This document shows positions 47,078 to 59,033 of a DNA stretch of 64,000 bases, in pieces (the first letter of the stretch is position 1; each line of letters starts with the position of its first letter). The stretch comes from Phycomyces nitens (Eukaryota; Mucoromycota; Mucoromycetes; Mucorales; Phycomycetaceae). The notes under the pieces were generated by a model. It saw only the letters and a list, made by a program, of their open reading frames with translations. It was not told the origin of the DNA and did not search any database. The translations under genes were made by a program, and so were the position numbers. The stretch spans positions 1,302,001 to 1,366,000 of the forward strand of contig JAHRBC010000001.1 of assembly GCA_022702545.1 (NCBI GenBank), in the 5' to 3' direction.

Positions 47078-48051
47078 CCTTACCCTCCCCTTATGAAAGA
47101 GCATTGTATTCATTCAAATATATTTGAAGAGTATGAAGATATACCATTCTATCTATTGGCGAGACCAATAGATATACTATAACCCACAATCTATTATTAC
47201 TATTACTATCACTATTATTATTGTTTTTGTATATATACACATATTCATCTTGAACTAAATATCAAATAGTCCATACTTGTAAACGGCTAATTATTGGTAT
47301 CATTCATTCTGACATGTAAACATTTTGTTCCCACTGCGAATTGAATAATTAACCCCAGTGCAACCTTTCCATAAATTCCAACTCTTCCATTTGATTGACT
47401 TGATATTTTACCAGATTGTTTAAATATTAACAAGATCTTGACAATGGCCAATTAAAACTAAATCCCCAGAAACCATATTGTGATTAGACACTATGAGAGA
47501 TTGACGTCGAGAATATCAACTGTAAAAAATGTATTCTGACAATTATTTCATTCCAATTCATATCATTAAAACTCCAAACATCTTGCCAATTGAACCACAA
47601 TCACATCCCACCATTATCTATACAGTTTACTAGTCAAATCAGAGCCACCAAGAGATCTTAATTGTAAACATCTTTGAATTTGTCCATGATTGATTTGCTA
47701 ATAGTGCTTAAATCTCGGTTAATTTTAAAGCATTTTTTAGTGTATTCAGTAGTAGTGGACCACAAGATCCAATAAAAAGAAGCACTTTTATACTTTTTCT
47801 TTTGGTGTCCCAGCTCTCTCTCTATCCACTCCAATATCTTGAAGAAAGAAGAAAAAAAAGGATTATTTTATAATTACTTTCTTTTTTACATATATACACA
47901 AGTAATTCGATGTTATTCTCGTCTTTTCAAGGTGCCAAACACTCGACAGATCCATTTTGCCAGCTTCTTTTTTTTTAAAAAATAATAGTAATAAAAATAA
48001 TAAAGAAAATGCGTGCGGGTGCTAGACAATCGTACACAAATCTTCTTGGCT
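47078..48051. other. Intergenic, no gene seen
   Basis: AT-rich, ending in a T9A6 tract at 47968-47982 close to the 3' end of the 90-aa gene. Confidence 0.4.
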
Positions 48052-48324
48052 TTAAGCAGAAATGTCCAATTTCTTGTACTTTTCAACGCTTGCCTCGTCT
48101 GCAATGTGCCAGTTCCAGGTTCTCTTGGCTGACAATTCAATAGGGGAAACTTGCTTCTTGATTACACCTTCACCCTCCAATGATGCGAGGATCTTTTTCT
48201 TCAAATGTGTCTTGCTGACAAACTGTGTAGAGTAGGTAGGTACGTATTCCATCAATTGCTGGGTAGTCATTGGACCCTTGGTTGCAATCAAGTGCTTGAT
48301 AATCTTTCCACCTGTAAGAGACAT
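48052..48324 (-). CDS. Small conserved-looking protein, 90 aa, winged-helix-like
   Basis: Single exon from ATG 48324. MSLTGGKIIKHLIATKGPMT, then QQLMEYVPTY...KTHLKKKILASLEGEGVIKK, reads as helix-turn-helix-wing: a short helix, a 'G-P-M-T-T-Q-Q-L' start of helix 2, a recognition-like helix and a hydrophobic strand pair. The end is WNWHIADEASVEKYKKLDIS. The pattern resembles small winged-helix subunits, including some fungal mitochondrial ribosome components, but I cannot assign a family. It lies divergently 270 bp from TRAP1, compatible with co-regulation. Confidence 0.6.
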   Translation of the reverse strand: MSLTGGKIIKHLIATKGPMTTQQLMEYVPTYSTQFVSKTHLKKKILASLEGEGVIKKQVSPIELSAKRTWNWHIADEASVEKYKKLDISA

Positions 48325-48594
48325 GTCTGTGTATGTATATTGTATGTAGATTGGTCTGGAGAAGTATAACCCGCAGGGATATATATGGATATATATGTAT
48401 TAAAAAAAAAAGGGTGTCGAACCTCTTGGCTTTTGGGGGGTACCCCAGCGTTCTACTGTGGCTTTGGAGGATGAATGCAAGTCACAAGTGTCAAATGTAA
48501 ACCCAGCTACACTTCTTCCAGGGCATTCCTTTTCTTTTTAAAAAAAAGGAGAGCTGTCCAGAGGTTGTTCATTCCGTCTTGTTTTTTTTATCTC

Positions 48595-51364
48595 ATGTTC
48601 AGACAAATTACTCGGTCTTCGCTGCCCTTTGTCAAGGCTGCTAAAAGAGAAGCACGTCTTCAAGTTAATGCTCTTGGTCAGTCCAAGGTAATGCACCAAA
48701 AAGTATAAATATGCACACACATAAAGAGTAGCACTTGTATGCTTGCATACAAATAATTAAATAAATAAATAAATCTATAATGTATATTACATACACAAAC
48801 ATTTATATATTTTCCAAAACCAAAACCAAAACCAAAAAAAAAGTTCTCGCCTGCTTTGAAAAGAAATGGTGCTGCCGTAAGCCAGCGGTTGTTGTGGCAA
48901 TCAATGGCCAATTACTCTACCACCACAGAAAGTCAGGACACTGAAGTAGTCACTGGTCCCGAGGAATCTCACGAATTCAAGACCGAAACCAAGAGAATGT
49001 TGCAAATCGTTGCAAACTCAATGTACTCTGAAAAAGAGGTAAAACTATACATGCCTTTATTTTTTTTTAAAAAAAGGCCATGTCATTAACCCTGTTTTCT
49101 TCTTCTTCTTCTTCTTCTGGTTTATAGATCTTTGTTCGGTAAGACAACTGATATTTCATCTCAAAAGAGTGTTTGGGTCTAACCACTCAATTGATGGACA
49201 GCGAATTGATTTCCAATGCTGCCGATGCCCTTGAAAAGCTGAGACATCTCCAGTCTAGCGAGAACATTGAGACCGGAAGCCCTCTTCAAGTCCGTATCAC
49301 TCTTGATCACGAAAAAAAGACATTTACTATCCAGGTACGGGGGGTTTATTGATATATCTCGGTAACCAAAGTATGTTAATTGATGGCTTTGGCTTGCTCT
49401 AGGACTCTGGTGTGGGTATGACCTTGGAGGAATTGAACCAGAACTTGGGCACAATTGCCAGTTCTGGATCAAAGAAGTTTTTGGAAAAGTTGGAGAGTGA
49501 TGGCTCTGGTTCCCGCGAGAACATTATCGGCCAGTTTGGTGTTGGTTTCTACTCGACTGTAAGTTCTGATGGCACCTTTGGATACAAAGGGAATGTCTGT
49601 GGGGGGTTTTTTTTTTTAAAAAAAAGAAGAAGAATATGGGCCTGATGTGCTTGTTCAGTTTATGGTAGGAGAGACTATCAAGGTCTACACAAAGTCTGCA
49701 CTTCCAGGATCAAAGGGTTATTGCTGGTCCACAGATGGTCAGGGATCATACACTGTTGCCGAGGCAGATAATGTTGCCATAGGTACCAAGATTGTGATTG
49801 AACTTCGTGAAGACAGCAAGTCTTTTGCGTCTCAGATCGAGGTAGATTCGATCATCAAAAAGTATTCAAAGTAAGTAGCAGATTCCCAAAGTAGCCCAGG
49901 TATGGAAAAAAAGGCATTAATATATTACATGGTGGCTATTAGCTTTGTTGGATTCCCCATCTTCTTGAATGGTACCGAAGTCAACACTGTCGAGCCTTTG
50001 TGGACAAAGGATAGAAGCAGTGTGACAGCCGAACAGCACCAGACCTTTTATCGCTTCATTGCAAACGCTTGGGATGATCCCCAATACACTCTCCACTTTA
50101 AAACAGACGCACCTCTCTCGATTGCATCTGTTCTCTATGTTCCCGAACGCCACATGGAATCTCTTGGTGAGCGTATGGCCCCAGGTGTGTCTCTGTACTC
50201 TCGCAAGGTCTTGATCCAGCCAAAATCCAAGGGTCTTTTGCCTGACTGGCTGCGTTTCGTCAAGGGTGTGGTCGATTCAGAAGACATTCCCTTGAATGTT
50301 TCGCGTGAATTGCTTCAGGACAATATCCTCTCCCGCCTTCGCCAGGTCATGACGTCCCGTGTTCTCAAGTGGCTCGACAACGAAGCCAAGAAGGACGAAA
50401 AGAAATACAATGAGTTCTTCCTTGACTTTGGGCAGTTTATCAAGGAGGGTGCATGTACTGATGCTATGCACAAACGTGAAATTGGAAAGCTCTTGCGCTT
50501 TGAATCGTCTGGATTAAAGGAGGGTGACATGACTAGTTTGGAGGGTTATGCTAGCCGTAAGAAGGAGGGCCAGGACAAGATTTACTATATACTTACTCCC
50601 AAGAGACAGTATGCTGAAGACAGTCCCTACACAGAGATGTTTAAGAAGAATGGTGTCGAGCTTCTTTATCTCTATGATACTGTTGATGAGTTTGTCGTCA
50701 ACCATTTGCGCCAGTTCCAGGGCTATGATCTTGTAGCTGCCGATTCGCCAGAAGCAGCATCTCACCCCCTTTTGCAACAAGCTCGCAGTGATGATGCTGT
50801 CGATGGTGCCGAGAAATTGAATGAGACCCAGGCAAAGGATCTGGCTAGCTGGATCCAGGACACTCTTGGTGACGAGACCGTAAAGCAGGTCGATGTGTCC
50901 CGTAGATTGGAAAAGTTCCCAGCCATTGGTAAAAAAGAGATGATGATTATAAGGTCAAAGTGCGTGTGTTTTGACTCTGTTTAATAGTACTCGAGCATGA
51001 AAGTCCTGCTATGCGCAAGATGATCCAGATGATGCAAGGTTCTGCCAAGCTGGGTGAGGCACCTCCGGCACCCACCCGCCTGGAAATCAACCCTGATCAT
51101 TCTGTTATGCGTGGTCTCTTCCATGTCCGTGAACAGAACCCTGCACTTGCAAAGATGGTGGCTGAACAGGTACATTTTATATATACACACATGTAATCGT
51201 GGCCCTATAATCGCCTAACATTATTCTCTTAGGTCTATGACAATGCACTCTGTGCAGCGGGTGTGATGGATGATCCTCGTTCCATGATCACTCGCTTAAA
51301 CAAGCTGATGGAAATCAGTGTCAATTCTGCTCTTGAGCAGGAAAAGAAGGTCAAGGCCACATAA
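48595..51364 (+). CDS. trap1: TRAP1, mitochondrial Hsp90 chaperone
   Basis: Nine exons: 48595-48687, 48844-49038, 49128-49138 (11 nt), 49202-49334, 49403-49558, 49659-49870, 49943-50928, 50988-51169 and 51233-51364, giving 699 aa. The N-terminus [20 protein letters not shown] is an amphipathic, Arg/Lys-rich mitochondrial presequence. The GHKL ATPase follows, with [14 protein letters not shown] (N105 contacts ATP), DSGVGMT (145-151) and [10 protein letters not shown]. The middle domain carries [27 protein letters not shown] (with the catalytic-loop Arg) and a C-terminal dimerisation domain ending [19 protein letters not shown]. The lack of an EEVD tail and charged linker fits TRAP1/HtpG rather than cytosolic Hsp90. 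It folds and maintains proteins in the mitochondrial matrix. Confidence 0.95.
49128..49138 (+). other. 11-nt microexon of TRAP1
   Basis: ATCTTTGTTCG flanked by TTTATAG and GTAAGA. It supplies I-F-V-(R) needed between MYSEKE and ELISNAAD, the invariant E-(I/V)-F-(L/V)-R-E-L-I-S-N segment of Hsp90 proteins. Confidence 0.9.
49607..49625. repeat. T11A8 palindromic tract in TRAP1 intron 5
   Basis: Eleven T followed by eight A in the intron 49559-49658. A T9A7 tract sits in intron 2 (49060-49075). Confidence 0.8.
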
Positions 51365-53474
51365 GTCTATAGAACCATTAGAAGGCAAAAGATGTACATT
51401 AGCCAACAAAATCAAACCCGAACCGATCATAATAATAATTACAAAAAAATGCTATCCATTCAAACTGAATCTATTCACAAATTAAGTGCTTTGGAATATA
51501 CTTTTGGCCATCATTATCGCTACCAAATAGAAATCCTTTTCCTAATCTTCCCAGCGTCTTTTCGTGCAACCCAACCATTCTTGTAAATAAGCTAGACCCC
51601 CATCAAATAGGCACAATATTTCTAAATTAGAGTAATGGAAACATCTGGCTCACTATTGCAAATTGTATCTCACTTGGTATTCCATACACTAGTAACCCTT
51701 GAATGTTAAAAAAAAAAGAAGAAGACAGTGCAGCAAAACCATCGAGATATATTTTATGAGACTTTGCTCTACAGTATGTCTAAATTCAGGGCTGCCGTGA
51801 GATCTCGTTGCCATGACACCATTAGTGTATTTTATCTTGTACAATTATAAAACCAAAGTTTCAATGTACCTGGTTTTTTTTTCTTTTTACAAAAAAAGCA
51901 TGGAAGATAAAGAAGTTTATATACGATTGTTCGGAATCAGAAAATGACAAATCTGTGGGTGCCTTCTGCTTTGGGTGTGTAATAAAACGTGTTTGAGACC
52001 TTGGTTATAAATGAAATATTGAATCTCTTGAGAGAAATGGCATTCAAGGCTTGTATTTACAGTTATACATGATATTTTGATGGACCAGGCTTACACGAAT
52101 TGCTACTTGATCAAAGCAAGATTACCAGATCTAATGCTCTAGTGACTTATTGAAACACACTGAAATATCAACACATATTACACGATGTTTCGTCATTAGT
52201 GTGGGGTATTAAATAATCTTTTTATTGAACTGTGACACTTTCCATAAAGGCTCAAGTCCAACTGGCACCCACTTGGTCATTTTTGAGATTCCCAGCCTCC
52301 TTTTTTTTTTTACAAAATGTCATAATTGTTTGAAACAAGTAAGCTGTAAAAAAAAGAACTGGATGATTTTTGGGTCAGGAAGTTTATAGAAACACAATAC
52401 TTCTTTATATATGCGTATCGTGCCATATACTCCAAAGACTATTTGCTGAGGTTTATTTATCATGTGGGAACAAGATATATCACAAGGTAAAACAAGGAAA
52501 ATCAGGGAGCTTGAGCACGGATAATGATGGAGACAGTTGACAAACCACACATCTGTTGAATTAAGCTATAAAAAGCCGAATCAAAACACTTGTGAGGTTA
52601 GCAATTGGAGATTTCGATATATGTCATCTACCAACCCAATTCAATTGTTTGACAATAGACACTGAATATTACAGACATTCTCAAATTGCCGTGAGTGGAC
52701 CAAGTCAAGAGCCGGTTGTCCTAGTGCCAGCTAATCTGATTCGTTTGACTGTAAAAGATAAAATAAAATAATGTATTCTAATAGATCAAATCAATATGTA
52801 ATAATTGGGAAATACAGAAATATCATTACCCTGTCAATTCCAAGTGCTGGTATTTTACAAGAGCTCTCTGGTCCAAGCAGCAAATCTTCTAGACAATTAT
52901 CCCAGGTATATACTCTGGTCTGTGCCTTTAAACACCAAAACCCTTTTGAAAATTGCGTCTCAGATGGGGCCTCGATATTCAATGTGCCTGTACTTAAAGA
53001 ATTCAAGTCAATACAATACAGAAAATCCCATTTTGGTACAGGGTCGTCTGTACACCTTGTGCCTGGTCCTTTTGTATTAAACGTCCTTTGAAATATTTAT
53101 CCCTATCCAGAAAAGACTGGCATCTGATCAGACATGTATGTGTTTTAGAATAGCTGCCTTATTATTATTATTATTAGATTTTATTACTTTGATATAATTC
53201 CAATACGTTTCATTCTTTTTTGGTTTTCTAATTGTCTGTCTCTATACAAGGTACCTGCGATTGATTCGTCAGGTTTCAAGGCAATAATAAAACAATCTAG
53301 AAATCTGGATATTCCTTGGTTTATTGGCAATCATGTCCCATGACATCTCACGGTCTGTCGGTTGAGAAGCTAAGGATTTGCGGAGAGAAAAAAAGGGATA
53401 AAAGAAAGTTTGGCTATTGAGAATAATATACCTCTTGTGCCTTTTATTCCAAGAAAACTTCTTGCTATTTTACC
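51365..53474. other. Intergenic, no gene seen
   Basis: 2.1 kb, AT-rich. Frames around 52771-53091 overlap on both strands with no domain features. No repeats of note. Confidence 0.4.
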
Positions 53475-56400
53475 ATGTCAGGGCACCAAGATCCTACAGA
53501 AAGGACAGGTCTCTTGAACCGTAGACAGAATACAAATCACAACAACCCATACGACTCTCTTCAGGTCTCGCTTCCAGGAACTCCCTTTCTTGCCGACCAA
53601 AACAATAATGGTCTACCCCTCACGCCTTCTGTAGTGATCACTACTCCTCTCTTGAGTCCTCAGACAGAACACCGTCAATTCTCTCATATATTCAATAAAC
53701 GTACCGGAGTTTATGATGAAGACGAGCAGGCCTTGGTTAAAGAGAGCACTGGGTTGCGTGTGTGGAGTGAATCATACTCTAGTATCGGTAAGTTTTGTAC
53801 AATTGGGTAATCCGGGATGCTTAGCAAGACTGATTTTTGCATCCAAATAGACTGGATCCATGATCGCATCAAAGAAGGTGTCAGGCTAAGAAAATTGAGG
53901 GATATTCCTGGAATACGTGGAAGATGGGCCAAAGCAAGTGACGCATCTCAAGCATGGATATTGGTTATTATCATTGGCGTCTGTGTTGCCATCATAGCCT
54001 GGTTCACAAATGTTGTTCAAGCATGGCTATCAGATCTCAAGCAAGGATACTGTGTTTCCAACTGGCGCTACAACCGAGAATTCTGCTGCTGGGGAAAAGC
54101 AGGTAAATATTTAGTTGCCTATACACCTTTGACTAATTCAATCTAATCCCTCTACTTGGATATACGTGTATTGTAGAACATGCCACTTGTTCAGACTGGA
54201 GATCATGGCCCCAAGTATTCCAGGTTGAAAGCGAATCGGGAATATATTATACTGCCATGGCAATGTATGGTCTTGTTGGCGTAAGTGTTTAGACCAACAA
54301 TTTACAATATTGTCTCCATATTTATCAGGGTTATTCCCTTTTGCTAGTCATTGTTTTCCTTGCTAGCTGCACTCATGGTCAAATACTCGGCAGAGAAAGT
54401 GATAATGCGTGTACCAGCCAAACAATTGCCGTTTTCAAAATCTCCTTCCCTTGCATCTCTTCAGATAAATGAAGATCAAAACTATAATATCCACTCTGGC
54501 CCAGTACCAAATGTAGTAAAGCCAGAAGAAGAGGTCGACGCGGTAAAGACAGAAACAAAGATTGCTTATTACAGTGCTGGATCTGGTATCCCCGAAGTCA
54601 AGGTTATTCTGGGAGGATTTGTCATTGAAGGCTTCTTGGGATTCAAGACCTTGTTTGTAAAATGCATAGGACTGGTAAGGAGAAAAGTGATCGTATGAAT
54701 ACCACACGTGGTAATTAATGCACCTAGTTGACCTTAGATCCTTTCGACTTCCTCGGGACTAAACTGTGGAAAAGAAGGGCCTTTTGTTCATTTTGCTTGC
54801 TCGACAGCCAATATTGCCTGTCGGATATTCCCAAAGTTCAACAAGAATGAAAGCAAGTAGATAATAATACCAATATAAATCCTAACATGATGTTTTAATC
54901 TGCAGGTAAAAAACGAGAAATATTATCTGCTGCTGCTGCATCTGGAGTTGCAGTTGCTTTTGGAGCACCAATGGGTGGAGTCTTGTTTAGCTTGGAAGAA
55001 GTGAGCTATTACTTTCCTATAAAGACAATGATCCGAAGCTATTGTTGCGCAATAGTGGCTGCCATGGTCCTCAAGGTAAGAACAACTTTTTACCCTGTAG
55101 AACCCCTTGCTTAATAATTATTACTATTATCATTATAGATCTGTAATCCTTTTGGAACCGGAAAGATTGTATTGTTCGAAGTGCAATATGACAAGGAATA
55201 TCATATGTTTGAGTTGATCCCTTTCTTGATCTGTGGAATATGTGCCGTGAGTATTTATAGAATATGAAAACCAAGCGACTTATTCTGACTATGTCCTTTT
55301 TTTTGTCTGCAGGGATTCTTTGGTGCAGCCGTTGCATACTACAATATCAAATTCCAGCATTTCAGAAAGAGAACCTTTATTGGAAAATACCCTGTTACCG
55401 AGGTGTTATGTATAATGATATTGACCACTCTTGTCAGTTTCTGGAATCCATTTACAAGGTTCGTGTTAAACTTCTTTTTTTTTTGATTCATTAAATATAC
55501 TCATATTCGCAATTCTTAGACTAAGTCTTAATGACTTTGCCTTGAACTTGTTTTCTGAATGCTCGAGTACCAACGATAATGGAAGACTTTGCGCGTAAGT
55601 AGATTTGTGGTTTGCCATTTATGGACTGATTGTTGATGATACTAAATACATGCTTTATTTTGATCTAACCAGAAAAACTGTCGAGGATATTCCACAAATA
55701 TTGCGCCTTCTCGTTACTGCCCTGATCATAAAAATGGGACTTACTGTCATAACCTTTGGCTGCCGTGTTCCGGGTGGCGTGTTTCTCCCGGGTCTTATCG
55801 TGGGCGCTGTCACTGGACGTATAATTGGTCTGATAATGCAATACTTGACACTATCGTATCCTGAAGCATGGCCATTCGATTCATGCGCTGAGGATATGAT
55901 ATCTCATGGAAAATGTGTAATTCCAGGTGTTTATGCCATCGTAGGGGCTGCAGCAGGTCTGACGGGGGTAACGAGAACGACAGGTAAATAATATAAAACA
56001 AATTGAATGGATATCGATTGATGTCTAATAGCACAAATATTTGTCTGATTTGTAGTATCTCTTGTGGTTATCATATTTGAGCTCACCTACTCATTGACCT
56101 ATGCTGGGGTAAGTTGGTGGCTGCCATGTGTTTGTTCTTCAAAGGCGTATCCCTTATTTTTATAATGGTTTACTATAGCCTATCACAATTGCCGTCATGG
56201 CTGCAAAGTGGACATCTGATGCAATGTTCCCTGAAGGAATCTATGATCTTTTGATCGATCTCCAGCAGTATCCTTATCTCGAAGCTAGGAAATCATATGT
56301 CCATACAATGACAATTATGGAACTCACAGAATACTTGCCTACAATTGACCTTGACCAGACAACCACAATGGCCAAACTCACCAAAAAGATGAACTTGCTG

Positions 56401-56922
56401 GCCGGAATGGGATATGGTGAAGATGGTGGACTCCCGATTCTTAGTAATGGAAATATCCTTGAAGGATATATTGCCACAAGTGAATTGACACATGCTATTG
56501 AACAAGTTGTTCATGGACCCGAAAGCCACCAACAAAACCTACATACTCCAAAAATAGACGATATTCCAATCTACTTCAAGGCTGGTCAAGTGTATGATCG
56601 GTCATTTGATGCTGTCAGTTTTGGCCAGCCGGTCCAAGGGCAAGCAGATGAAGAGCATGTTGCTTCATTGACCAGAGACTTTTCAAACTATGTGGATCAT
56701 GTAAGATCAAATAGGGATATCTTTTGACTTTTACTCACAAATTTGATTTGATCATAGGCCCCATTGACCATCAACCAGAATGCATCAATGGAGATGTTGA
56801 TGGACATGTTTGTCAAACTGGGTGCACGCTACGTTTGCGTTACTCAGTCAAGCGGCCGGTTCCTTGGTATTATCCACAAACGAAGATTGCTGGCCTACCT
56901 CAAAGAGCTTGAAGAAGAGTAA
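53475..56922 (+). CDS. CLC-type chloride channel / Cl-/H+ exchanger with CBS pair
   Basis: Thirteen exons: 53475-53787, 53851-54102, 54177-54280, 54348-54674, 54738-54852, 54906-55075, 55139-55246, 55313-55458, 55520-55594, 55673-55983, 56056-56108, 56179-56700 and 56758-56922, giving 886 aa. A ~105-residue cytosolic N-terminus precedes the membrane domain. Selectivity motifs are GSGIPE (301-306), GKEGP (343-347, gating Glu345) and GGVFLPG. The [29 protein letters not shown] block is typical of eukaryotic CLCs (Gef1/CLC-3 type). Two CBS domains follow (~678-790 and ~830-886). The expected role is anion transport in Golgi, endosome or vacuole membranes. Intron 5 has a GC donor. A ~50-residue hydrophilic insert (~240-293) lies between helix B and GSGIPE, where most CLCs have only a short link. 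Confidence 0.93.
54853..54905 (+). other. GC-AG intron of the CLC gene
   Basis: Donor GAAA|GCAAGT and acceptor CTGCAG|GTAAAA give [16 protein letters not shown], matching the family. The GTAAAA at the acceptor side cannot be a donor for this junction. Confidence 0.75.
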
Positions 56923-57274
56923 AGTATGGGATACTCTTTAATTTTGAAGGACTTCCTACAGTGCACATTTTTCGGCTGCTTAGCCTGTTGTATATATACA
57001 AAATACCCTTTTTACACAAATATACACATACGTATATACATATTCTAGATTACTCAATAAACCATTTATCAACTTTATCAAAAATAAAATAAAAAAATAA
57101 ACAAAAACACACTTTTACAATTTACTTATTGTTAATGTAGCTTTAAATCAAGCTTTAAAATCAAGCTTTTTTTTTGTATGTTCACACTTCTTTAATCCCT
57201 CTTCCTCTCTTCTTTATCATGTCCTTGAAATATATATAAAAAAAAACGTCTGGATAGCGAGGACCTCGAGCGAT
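56923..57274. other. Convergent 3' flanks of CLC and eRF1 genes
   Basis: About 350 bp with AATAAA/AATAAAAT motifs on the plus strand (57055, 57083-57100), likely polyadenylation signals. No gene is seen. Confidence 0.5.
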
Positions 57275-59033
57275 TTAGATATCGTCATCGTCAGAGTAGA
57301 ATTCGTCGGATTCGTAGTTGAGCTGTTCAAAGTTGACTCGGTATCTACATAATGAAAAGAGCATCGTTTTGATGCACAAGATCATCATCTGAGGTGTGTT
57401 TTTTCTTACCTTAAAATGCCACCAATGCCACCGAAACCCTTTACGAATTGAGAACCTTCCTGGGATCTGTTGGTAACGAACTCGAGAGCAGCACCAAACT
57501 CCTTGTACTTCTCAGCAAACCACTCCAACAATGGCTTGACATCAACAACCTCCATCTCTGCGTTGGGTGTAGCGTCGGGTGTTGTGTCCATCATAAAGCT
57601 ACGGGTCTTCTCTTCTTCCTTGGTGGGGTGGAAGATGTGTTCTACTCCAGCGGCATCGCGGAGAACATAACGCTTGGTCTCGAGATTCTCCCAGACAATC
57701 AAACTTTCAACGGCACCGAGTTCAAGAGCCTTGAGGGTGTCATCGATACCGAAACAGTACTTGCCACTATCCTGAGAGATCTCATCAAAGTAGGTCTGGA
57801 TGAGCTTCTTTTCCTGGACGAACTTGACGTTGGAAAGGGCCTCGGCAGAGAGCTCGATGGCCTGGTTGAAACCGTTCTCACCACCATAGGAAACATCGAC
57901 AATCTTGACGACCTTGGCCTGGAGACGGGGATCAAAGAGATCAGACTGAGACAACTCGGTCTTGAAATCAGCAGAACCGGCCAAAACAAGACCAGTCACG
58001 TTGACCTTGTCGGCAGTGATAAAGAAGTTGACAGCAAGTTCAGCAATCTTACGGACGTAGTTGTGACGCTTTTCGTCACGAAGACGAGAGAAACGAAGGG
58101 CAGACTGACCACCACGACCGTGCTTCTTGGGAAGATCGACCTGGAGCTTGTGAATCACATCACGGGTGTTACCGCAAAGGGTACCAAACAGTGAACCGTT
58201 ACCATCCATGATAATAAAACCGAAGCGGGCATCGGCCTCGAGAAGTTCTGAAAGTGCTTCTGTGTGGAACTTGTTATCACAGAGATAGAGGGAGGTGTTG
58301 ATGGGCTTGTGGGGTTCAAAATCGATGTTGACCTTCTTTTCCTTTCCTTCGTCTGTTACAATGGTACCGCAGTAGACTACTAAACCGTTGGTGGGTACTA
58401 TTGAAAGACAAGGTCAATAAATGGACTAGACAGAGTTATAGATCTTTACCTCTGTTGTAAAGCTTGAGACGCTGCTGGGTAGAGGTAATGGCGGAAAGGA
58501 CAGAGAGACGGTTTACACGAGATTTGATGTTTGAGGCAGTACCGGCTTCGTCAGCCAACATCTTTGCGACACGGGAAATCTGATCTTTGGGAGCTATTTG
58601 ATCGATTTTGATGTACAATGGGATTAATGGTTTAGTTTAGTGGGATATATCCAAGCACTTCAAGAGTGCTCTTTTTTTTCAATATATATACATGTATATA
58701 CATATATATGTATATAATTATGCAAGAAGACGTACGAATGATGAGGGAGATCATGGAGGTACCGTTTCTAAGTACATGAAGAGATATATCGATTAAAGTT
58801 ATATAATTATTATTAAAGTTGTAATAATTAAATATTATTATTTACAAGAATCCAGTGTTTATAAATGTATGCTTATTATGCTTATTATCATTCTGAGCAT
58901 AATAATCAACTGAAATATTAAAGAAAAAAATTGCTAATGTGGTTTACCCTCGGGCAGCTTCAAGACCCTTGATGAGCTTCTTCATCTTCCAGATTTCAAT
59001 GTTCTCATCGGTGGTTTGTTCGTTTGTAGACAT
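57275..59033 (-). CDS. sup45: eRF1, eukaryotic peptide chain release factor 1
   Basis: Five exons: 59033-58948, 58767-58736 (32 nt), 58593-58450, 58397-57410 and 57344-57275, giving 439 aa (human 437). Motifs fall at the human numbering: TASNIKS (58-64) and YLCDNKF (125-131) for stop-codon reading, and GGQ (183-185) at the tip of domain M for peptidyl-tRNA hydrolysis. Domain C ends in an acidic tail (YSDDDDI) that binds eRF3. It decodes all three stop codons and triggers release with eRF3-GTP. All key residues are standard, which fits use of the universal code. The spacing of NIKS is unchanged. Confidence 0.97.

Noticed and set aside
57448..58194. 248-codon plus-strand frame
   Set aside because: Antisense shadow of eRF1 exon 4.
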